64,000 nt of DNA from Sphaerisporangium album (GTDB lineage: Bacteria; Actinomycetota; Actinomycetes; Streptosporangiales; Streptosporangiaceae): NCBI RefSeq assembly GCF_003323745.1, contig NZ_QOIL01000023.1, forward strand, positions 62,001-126,000. Reading direction: 5' to 3'. How positions within the stretch are numbered: position 1 is the stretch's first letter; every line of letters starts with the position of its first letter. A program made the position numbers and the translations under genes. Below the pieces are notes generated by a model. It did not search any database. It had not been told where the DNA came from and saw only the letters and a list, made by a program, of their open reading frames with translations. This document shows positions 27,931-35,889 of the stretch, in pieces.

Positions 27931-29190
27931 ATGACGCGTGGCGCGGTCGACATCGACCTGTCCGACATCCCCTTCTGGGGACGGCCGCGGCGGGAGCGCG
28001 AGGACGCCTTCCGGCGCCTGCGCGAGCTGGACGGGCCGGTCTTCATGCCCGAGCAGCGCGTCCCGTTCATCGGCGGGGGCAAGGGCTACTACGCGCTCGT
28101 GCGGCACGCCGACGTGACCGAGGCCAGCCGCAACGCGGGCGTCTTCAGCAGCGAGCCGACGTCCAACAGCATCCCCGACATGCCGAGATGGCTGGCGGTG
28201 TACTTCGGGTCGATGATCAACATGGACGACCCCCGGCACGCGCGCCTGCGCAGGATCGTCTCGCGCGCGTTCACCCCGAGGATCCTCCAGAAGATGGAGG
28301 AGGACGTCGCCCGGGCCGCGCGCGAGATCGTCGACCAGGCGATCTCCGAGGGCGGGGGGGATTTCGTCCCGCAGGTGGCCGCCCGGCTGCCCGTCCAGGT
28401 CATCTGCGACATGATGGGCATTCCGCCGAAATATCACGACATGGTGTTACGGCACACCAACGTGGTCCTCGGCAACGCCGACGTCGAGTACACCGGCATC
28501 CGTCCCGACATGAGCCGCCTGAACGTCGCCCGGGGACTCGCCCGTCTGCTGCGCTCGGGGCACGCGCTCAACAGCCTGGCCCGCGGCCTCGGCCGCGAGC
28601 GGCGCGCCCACCCGACCGGCGACCTCACCAGCATGCTCGTCAACGGTGAGGAGCACCTGACCGCCCAGGAACTCGGCTCGTTCTTCATCCTGCTCGTCGT
28701 CGCGGGCAGCGAGACCACACGCAACGCCATCGCGCACGGCCTGAAACTGTTCACCGACCACCCCGACCAGCGGGATCTACTGCTCCGGGACCTCGACGCC
28801 CGCCTGCCCGGCGCGGTCGAGGAGATCGTCCGCCACGCCACGCCGGTGATCCAGTTCCGGCGCACGGTGACCCGCGACCACGAGATGAACGGGCAGCGGT
28901 ACGTCAAGGGGGACAAGGTCCTGCTGTTCTACAACTCGGCCAACCGCGACGAGGCCGTGTTCGACGACCCGGACGCCTTCGACATCACCCGGAGCCCGAA
29001 CCCCCACGTCGGGTTCGGCGGCCCCGGCCCGCACTACTGCCTCGGCGCGCACCTGGCGCGGCGCGAGGTCACGGTGATGTTCCGCGAGCTGTTCACGCGC
29101 GTGCCCGGCATCCGCGCCACGGGCGAGCCGGACTACCTGCTCTCCAACTTCATCAACGGCATCAAGCACATGAGCTACCGCCTGAGCTGA
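27931..29190 (+). CDS. cytochrome P450
   Basis: A 419-residue soluble bacterial P450. The haem loop GFGGPGPHYCLGAHLARRE carries the thiolate Cys370, the I-helix is VVAGSETTRNA (258-263 AGSETT), the ExxR is EEIVR, and HxxxR-type DDPRHARLRRIVSRAFTP is present. The overall pattern resembles the CYP124/125/142 group, which hydroxylates sterols and methyl-branched lipids. That grouping is by eye. ATG 27931 is preferred over GTG 27925 because GGAGG lies at a proper 8-nt distance. It is the second gene of an operon with the GMC oxidoreductase. Confidence 0.93.
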   Translation: MTRGAVDIDLSDIPFWGRPRREREDAFRRLRELDGPVFMPEQRVPFIGGGKGYYALVRHADVTEASRNAGVFSSEPTSNSIPDMPRWLAVYFGSMINMDDPRHARLRRIVSRAFTPRILQKMEEDVARAAREIVDQAISEGGGDFVPQVAARLPVQVICDMMGIPPKYHDMVLRHTNVVLGNADVEYTGIRPDMSRLNVARGLARLLRSGHALNSLARGLGRERRAHPTGDLTSMLVNGEEHLTAQELGSFFILLVVAGSETTRNAIAHGLKLFTDHPDQRDLLLRDLDARLPGAVEEIVRHATPVIQFRRTVTRDHEMNGQRYVKGDKVLLFYNSANRDEAVFDDPDAFDITRSPNPHVGFGGPGPHYCLGAHLARREVTVMFRELFTRVPGIRATGEPDYLLSNFINGIKHMSYRLS

Positions 29191-29203
29191 CCGCCCGCCG
29201 GCC

Positions 29204-30910
29204 TCACGAGTCGGCGGCCACCGGGCGGATCGACGAGAACACCGTGTTGACGTCCGGCAGCAGTTCCTTCTTGGCGTCCGGCACGGACATGTAGACGATC
29301 GCCGGCAGGTCGGCGCCGGTGCTCACCGCGGCCACCACCAGCGTGGTCCTGGCCCCGCCCGCGAGCACCTGGTAGGCGACCAGGCGTGCCGGGCGGCCGC
29401 CGACGGACAGGCGCTGCTCGGCCGTCTTCACCACCTTGTTGCCCTCGGGGAACAACTTGTTGCGCGCCGAGAAGGCCACCGCGCTGATCACCGGGGTCAG
29501 GTTCGAGGGGTCGGACGCCGAGTACTTGGCCGCAAGCCCCTTCGCCAGCGGGCCGGTCATGACCTGCGCGAACGCCGGGGTGCCCGACTCGTCGGCCCCG
29601 GCGGCGACGTACTGGCGCGTCGCGAAGCCGTAGGCCGAGCGGATGTGCTCGGAGCGCGAGTCCAGCCGCCAGGGGCCGCCGAGCCTGGCCACGGTGATGG
29701 CCGACTCCGCGTCGGTGAGGACGCCGGCCCGGGGGGACGCCTCGCCCGGGTACTTCGGAAGCCTGCCGATGGACTGCGGCTTGGTGCTCGCCTGCGCGTG
29801 CGAGGGCGACGGCTTGGCCGTGGTCCTGCCCGCGTCCCCCGACGGGTTCGCCGCGGCGTCGGCGTCGCCGGAGGCCGAGCTGAGCGGGCCGGCGAGGAAC
29901 GCCCACACCAGGGCCAGGACCAGGGCGACGATCACCGAGGCGACCAGCGCGAGCAGCCACACGCGCCTGCCGCCCTCGCCGCCGTCGGACTCCTCTCCCA
30001 TGGCGTCGTAGTTGTCGCCGAAGACCGTGTTCCACAGCTCCTGCTGGCGCTCGGGCGGCGGGGTCTTCGGCCCGCTGATCTGCCCGGCGGTGACGAACGG
30101 CTTGTACGGGTCGTCGGGCGCGTGCGCGGGAGCCGGGGGCCGCTGCCGGTGCGCCTGAGGATGCGGCGCTTGGGGGTGTTGCCCCTGAGGATGCTGTCCC
30201 TGCGGCCGGCGGCCGGGGGGCTGCTGCGGGGCGTGGTGTCCGGGCGCCGGGTGCTCGGGGGCCTGCGGGCCGCCGTACCCCGGCCGCGCGGCCGGACCCG
30301 GGACGTGCATGGTGGTCTCGGTGCCGGGCGGCACGTAGGGCGAGGCCTGCGGCCGGGATCCGGGCGGCTCGTACGCCTGGGGCCCCGTGGGCTGGGGCTC
30401 GTATCCCTGGGGGTCGGCCGGGCGCGGCTCGTACGCCTGCGGACCGGTGGAGCGGGACTCGTACGCCTGCGGACCGGTCGGGCGGGACTCGTAGCCCTGC
30501 GGGCCGGCGGACCGGGGCTCGTACGTCTGCGGTCCGGTGGTGCGGGACTCGTACGCCTGGGGGCCGGTCGGGCGGGACTCGTACGGCCGGGGGCCCGGCG
30601 GGTCGAACACCGAGCGGGCGGGCGGAGGCGGCGGAGGCGGCATCTCGGGCCACGCGGGAGGGCTCTCGGGCCACGCCGGGGGGTGCGTAGGCTGGCTGGT
30701 CTGCTCAGGAGCCATCGCTGGCGAACCTCCCGACATCATGCCCGGATTGGGGGTGCTGGGCATGATCTCATGTGGAGCAGGGGTCTTCGCAGCAGAATGC
30801 GAGAAAGCCTCCGGCAGCCGGAGCCCGGTCGGATCGGTCGGCGGATCCTGCATCGGCAGGCCCTCTTGGCTGATTTGCGGGCCGCGCTCCCGCTCGAACG
30901 AGTTCGCCAC
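29204..30910 (-). CDS. membrane-anchored protein with decapeptide repeats and extracytoplasmic domain
   Basis: A 568-residue protein. The cytoplasmic N-terminal ~320 residues are Pro/Gln/His rich and include seven decapeptide units of the form ESRPTGPQAY (residues 111-180). A single transmembrane helix follows (about 327-350, VWLLALVASVIVALVLALVW), then a linker and a C-terminal domain outside the cell ending ADLPAIVYMSVPDAKKELL and DVNTVFSSIRPV. That end matches the protein at 5034-6200. The start is GTG 30910, with TACCCT 7 nt before it. ATG 30853, with a GAGGG site, is an alternative. The function is unknown; it could be a surface sensor or assembly factor. The stop faces the P450 stop at 13 bp. 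Confidence 0.75.
   Translation of the reverse strand: MANSFERERGPQISQEGLPMQDPPTDPTGLRLPEAFSHSAAKTPAPHEIMPSTPNPGMMSGGSPAMAPEQTSQPTHPPAWPESPPAWPEMPPPPPPPARSVFDPPGPRPYESRPTGPQAYESRTTGPQTYEPRSAGPQGYESRPTGPQAYESRSTGPQAYEPRPADPQGYEPQPTGPQAYEPPGSRPQASPYVPPGTETTMHVPGPAARPGYGGPQAPEHPAPGHHAPQQPPGRRPQGQHPQGQHPQAPHPQAHRQRPPAPAHAPDDPYKPFVTAGQISGPKTPPPERQQELWNTVFGDNYDAMGEESDGGEGGRRVWLLALVASVIVALVLALVWAFLAGPLSSASGDADAAANPSGDAGRTTAKPSPSHAQASTKPQSIGRLPKYPGEASPRAGVLTDAESAITVARLGGPWRLDSRSEHIRSAYGFATRQYVAAGADESGTPAFAQVMTGPLAKGLAAKYSASDPSNLTPVISAVAFSARNKLFPEGNKVVKTAEQRLSVGGRPARLVAYQVLAGGARTTLVVAAVSTGADLPAIVYMSVPDAKKELLPDVNTVFSSIRPVAADS
30371..30580 (-). repeat. seven tandem 30-bp coding repeats
   Basis: Each unit encodes a variant of E-(S/P)-R-(P/T/S)-(T/A)-G-P-Q-(A/T/G)-Y. 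The DNA units are similar enough that slippage could change copy number. Confidence 0.9.
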
Positions 30911-30917
30911 GGCGAAA

Positions 30918-30923
30918 AGGGTA
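30918..30923 (-). promoter_or_regulatory. -10 element of a probable leaderless promoter (gene 29204-30910)
   Basis: TACCCT on the minus strand lies 7 nt before GTG 30910, in a locally AT-richer patch. The identical hexamer drives the divergent leuS leader. Confidence 0.45.
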
Positions 30924-31054
30924 AACTAAAGGGACATATGAGGTCACAACGGATCTATCACCATTAGGCCGCTGTGTGACTGTTTCCTGCGGGGTTCCCC
31001 CTGCCCCGGCAGGGGTGCCGCGCAAACGGTAGGAAGACAGATTGTCGGCTGCGC

Positions 31055-31060
31055 TACCCT
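31055..31060 (+). promoter_or_regulatory. -10 element of the leuS leader promoter
   Basis: TACCCT ends exactly 6 nt before ATG 31067, which places the predicted transcript start on the A of that ATG. No good -35 is visible. Confidence 0.5.
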
Positions 31061-31066
31061 TGAGCT

Positions 31067-31114
31067 ATGCGTGGCGGGACCTTGCTTCTTGGCGGGCCGC
31101 GGCGACCGAGCTGA
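31067..31114 (+). CDS. leuS leader peptide ([15 protein letters not shown])
   Basis: A 15-codon ORF with three consecutive leucine codons, TTG CTT CTT, at 31082-31090. Two of them are CTT, which is rare in this GC-rich genome. It stops at TGA 31112-31114 inside the loop of the first leader hairpin, the classic layout of ribosome-mediated attenuation: slow decoding of Leu codons when charged tRNA-Leu is low would disturb that hairpin and favour read-through into leuS. Attenuators before leuS were predicted earlier in some Streptomyces. The peptide appears to be translated from a leaderless start. Confidence 0.7.
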   Translation: MRGGTLLLGGPRRPS

Positions 31115-31130
31115 GACCGGTCGCCGCGGC
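31096..31130 (+). promoter_or_regulatory. leuS leader hairpin 1 (13-bp stem)
   Basis: GCCGCGGCGACCG (31096-31108) pairs perfectly with 31118-31130 across a 9-nt loop that contains the leader stop codon. A ribosome stalled on the Leu codons would cover the 5' arm. Confidence 0.65.
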
Positions 31131-31132
31131 TG

Positions 31133-31158
31133 CCCCTCGTGGACACGGGGGGTTTTTT
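31133..31158 (+). terminator. leuS attenuator terminator
   Basis: Stem CCCCTCG (31133-31139) with CGGGGGG (31146-31152), a 6-nt loop and TTTTTT at 31153-31158. It lies 44 bp before the leuS start, so most transcripts would end here unless read-through is favoured. Confidence 0.8.
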
Positions 31159-31202
31159 ATTGGTCGAGCCATCCGCGCCGAGTCAACCGAGGGACATGGG
31201 CC

Positions 31203-33665
<2,463 letters not shown>

Positions 33666-33757
33666 GCCGGACGGACATCCCCGGCCGGGTGGACGTCCCG
33701 CCGGGTGAACGTCGGCCGGGCGTCCCGGTGGGCGGAGTCGCCCCCGAACGCGCGAAA

Positions 33758-33795
33758 CCCGCCTGAGCGGTCACCGATGGTGAGGCGCAGGCGGG
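33758..33795 (-). terminator. branched hairpin terminator for lexA
   Basis: CCCGCCTG (33758-33765) pairs with 33788-33795, with an inner CACC/GGTG stem. On the minus strand the hairpin is followed by TTTCGCG. It lies between the convergent leuS and lexA ends; the rest of this 247-bp gap holds only GGGACC-type short repeats near 33825-33850. Confidence 0.5.
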
Positions 33796-33912
33796 CTCGT
33801 GGCGCGGCGGCCGGGGAGCGCGCGGGTCACCGGGACCGGGACCGGGACACGGCGGCAGGCGGTGTCCCGGCTCCTCGAAGGCCCTGGTCCAGAGCGTGCC
33901 GGAAGGCGGAGG

Positions 33913-34626
33913 TCAGAGCTTGCGAAGGACCGCCGTGACCTTGCCGAGCACGGTGGCCTCGTCGCCCGGGATCGGGTCGTAGTTGGCGTTGTGGGGCACC
34001 AGCCAGACGTGGCCGTCCTTGCGCTTGAACGTCTTGACGGTGGCCTCGCCGTCGATCATGGCGGCGACGATGTCGCCGTTGTCGGCCACCGGCTGCTGGC
34101 GCACGACCACCCAGTCGCCGTCGGCGATGGCGGCGTCGATCATCGAGTCACCGGCGACCTGGAGCAGGAACAGCGTGCCCTCGCCCACGAGCTGCTTGGG
34201 CAGCGCGAAGACGTCCTCGATGCGCTCCTCGGCGAGGATGGGACCACCGGCGGCGATGCGGCCCACCAGCGGCACGAACGCGGCCGTGGGACGGCTCACC
34301 AGCGGCTCCTCCTCACCGGGGCCCACCGGGTCGACCCACAGCGCGGGCTCACCCGGCAGGCGGACCTCCAGCGCCCGCGGCCGGTGCGGGTCACGGCGGA
34401 GGTAGCCCTTGCGCTGCAGGGCGGTGAGCTGATGGGACACGCTGGACGTGCTGGTGAGCTGGACCGCCTCGCCGATCTCGCGCATCGACGGCGGATAGCC
34501 CCGCTGCTGCACGGAATCGCGGATCACCTCAAGGATCTTGCGTTGCCGTGGGGTGAGGCCCAGGGAGTCACGCCTGCGCACCGCAAGGTCGGTGACGACC
34601 GTGCCGGTCTCTTCCTGCTCGCTCAT
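33913..34626 (-). CDS. lexA: LexA SOS repressor
   Basis: A 237-residue self-cleaving repressor of the DNA-damage response. The N-terminal winged helix ([39 protein letters not shown]) is followed by the peptidase domain with the Ala126-Gly127 cleavage site in RIAAGG, nucleophile Ser161 in [10 protein letters not shown] and Lys198 in [13 protein letters not shown] 34626 follows GAGGAGGAG. A near-perfect SOS box (34753-34768) lies about 130 bp upstream, indicating autoregulation. It is divergent from nrdR-nrdJ, as in Streptomyces. Confidence 0.97.
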   Translation of the reverse strand: MSEQEETGTVVTDLAVRRRDSLGLTPRQRKILEVIRDSVQQRGYPPSMREIGEAVQLTSTSSVSHQLTALQRKGYLRRDPHRPRALEVRLPGEPALWVDPVGPGEEEPLVSRPTAAFVPLVGRIAAGGPILAEERIEDVFALPKQLVGEGTLFLLQVAGDSMIDAAIADGDWVVVRQQPVADNGDIVAAMIDGEATVKTFKRKDGHVWLVPHNANYDPIPGDEATVLGKVTAVLRKL

Positions 34627-34752
34627 GTTCAACTCCTCCTCGCCGGGCGCCCGTGAGACGCTCCGCCACGTCACGCCATGCCCGCGCGGCCGGCTCCCCG
34701 TCCGTATTCCCGATGTCGCACACAGCGACAATAACGCCGTTGAAGATCGTCA

Positions 34753-34768
34753 TCAAACAACTGTTCGA
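34753..34768. promoter_or_regulatory. LexA SOS box 1
   Basis: TCAAACAACTGTTCGA differs at one base from the actinobacterial consensus TCGAAC-N4-GTTCGA. Confidence 0.75.
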
Positions 34769-34820
34769 GAGATTCCGAACTTCCCGGCCGGCCGACGCAT
34801 GACATCGTACGGGAGTTCGA

Positions 34821-34836
34821 TCGATATCGTGTTCGA
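34821..34836. promoter_or_regulatory. LexA SOS box 2 (weaker)
   Basis: TCGATATCGTGTTCGA has one perfect GTTCGA half-site and two mismatches in the other half. It is centred 68 bp from box 1. Confidence 0.5.
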
Positions 34837-35043
34837 CTTTCGTGATCTTATGCCCGCGGGGCCGGAAAGTCGATCAGGTGAGCGATCTGGCGTCCGAGGT
34901 CCGTCCGGAGCCTCCCGGGGGCCGGTGGCTCCGGAGCCGGGGCGCGACACGCCGGGGGCGCGGCCGTTGGCCCTGATCGGCGGCCGGTTTCCGGCCGGAG
35001 GCCCCGCCGACTTGCGTTCATGGTGCGTCGCTCCTAGGTTGGA
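34837..35043. other. intergenic stretch between lexA and the nrdR regulatory region
   Basis: No ORF with coding bias is visible. The one clear element is an inverted repeat CCGGAGCC (34905-34912) with GGCTCCGG (34927-34934), which could act as an insulator or terminator. The remainder is GC-rich sequence without recognised sites. Confidence 0.4.
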
Positions 35044-35059
35044 CCACAACATCTAGTAG
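35044..35059. promoter_or_regulatory. NrdR box 1
   Basis: CCACAACATCTAGTAG matches acaCwAtATaTwGtgt at 11 of 16 positions, including the central C-W-A...T-W-G frame. Confidence 0.55.
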
Positions 35060-35087
35060 TTACACCGTTGTCGGTTACCCATAGGTT
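35059..35087 (+). promoter_or_regulatory. candidate nrdR promoter
   Basis: GTTACA (35059-35064) and TAGGTT (35082-35087) are 17 nt apart. NrdR box 1 abuts the -35 and box 2 covers the -10, which fits repression by NrdR. Confidence 0.4.
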
Positions 35088-35091
35088 GTGT
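35076..35091. promoter_or_regulatory. NrdR box 2
   Basis: TACCCATAGGTTGTGT matches the NrdR consensus at 10 of 16 positions with a perfect TTGTGT half. It starts 32 bp after box 1, about three helical turns, the usual spacing of tandem NrdR boxes. Confidence 0.55.
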
Positions 35092-35179
35092 TTCCGTCGA
35101 CGCACTGAGGGTATCCGCAGTGCGTGCGCGAGCCTATTCCGGTTAATCCGGAAAGGGGTCGTGAGCGTGGGGCGAATAC

Positions 35180-35219
35180 GGAAACCTGGGGTGGAGTTTC
35201 CCCGAGGCAGACCCTCGGG
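35180..35219 (+). promoter_or_regulatory. double hairpin in the nrdR 5' leader
   Basis: GGAAAC/GTTTCC (35180-35185 with 35196-35201) is directly followed by CCCGAGG/CCTCGGG (35201-35207 with 35213-35219), then a pyrimidine run. This could be an attenuator or RNA element. It has no match to the cobalamin riboswitch that I can see. Confidence 0.4.
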
Positions 35220-35283
35220 CCTCCTCTTTCGCGGGTCCGCCGGCACATAACTAGTGGGAAACGCGAGAAAAGGGAGGCGACAC

Positions 35284-35745
35284 GTGCATTGTCCTTTCTG
35301 TCGCCATCCGGATACCCGGGTGATCGACAGCCGGTCCACCGAGGACGGCGCGGCGATCAGGCGGCGCCGCACGTGTCCCGAATGCGGGCGCAGGTTCACC
35401 ACGCAGGAGACGGTGTTGCTGATGGTGAGCAAGCGCAGCGGCGTGACCGAGGCGTTCTCGCGGGACAAGGTGATCGCGGGCGTCCGCCGCGCCTGCCAGG
35501 GGCGCCCCGTCGGCGAGGACTCCCTGGCCCAGCTCGGTCAGCGCGTCGAAGAGAGCATCCGGGCCACCGGCTCGGCCGAGATCGCCTCCCACCAGGTCGG
35601 GCTGGCGATCCTCGGCCCGCTGCGTGAGCTGGACGAGGTGGCCTACCTGCGGTTCGCCTCCGTCTACCGGGGCTTCGAGACGCTCGCCGACTTCGAGGAA
35701 GAGATCGGGCAACTGCGCGCCGCGCGAGGCGCGGAACAAGACTGA
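35284..35745 (+). CDS. nrdR: transcriptional repressor NrdR
   Basis: A 153-residue regulator of ribonucleotide reductase genes. The N-terminal zinc ribbon has Cys3, Cys6, Cys31 and Cys34 (HCPFCRHPD and [12 protein letters not shown]); the ATP-cone domain (about 46-136) starts [20 protein letters not shown]. It senses ATP/dATP and represses nrd operons. GTG 35284 follows GGGAGG and matches the usual N-terminus (M/V)HCPFC. It is followed by nrdJ after 144 bp. Two NrdR boxes upstream indicate autoregulation. Confidence 0.97.
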   Translation: MHCPFCRHPDTRVIDSRSTEDGAAIRRRRTCPECGRRFTTQETVLLMVSKRSGVTEAFSRDKVIAGVRRACQGRPVGEDSLAQLGQRVEESIRATGSAEIASHQVGLAILGPLRELDEVAYLRFASVYRGFETLADFEEEIGQLRAARGAEQD

Positions 35746-35889
35746 ACACTTCAGAGACGACCAACACACCCGGCGGGTCCGCAGGCGCAGGAAACCAGGA
35801 ACCCGCCGAGACCCGGCGCCAGGGGATGCGACCGGCGCGCGGATGTGTTCCGACATTAGGGCTCCACGGGGCCCAAGAAGGGGTAGATC

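Noticed and set aside
30924-31202. T-box leader before leuS
   Set aside because: No T-box bulge sequence or specifier hairpin is visible; the leader-peptide attenuator explains the region better.
35094-35283. Cobalamin riboswitch before the B12-dependent RNR operon
   Set aside because: No B12-box-like sequence or matching multi-helix core was found in the leader.
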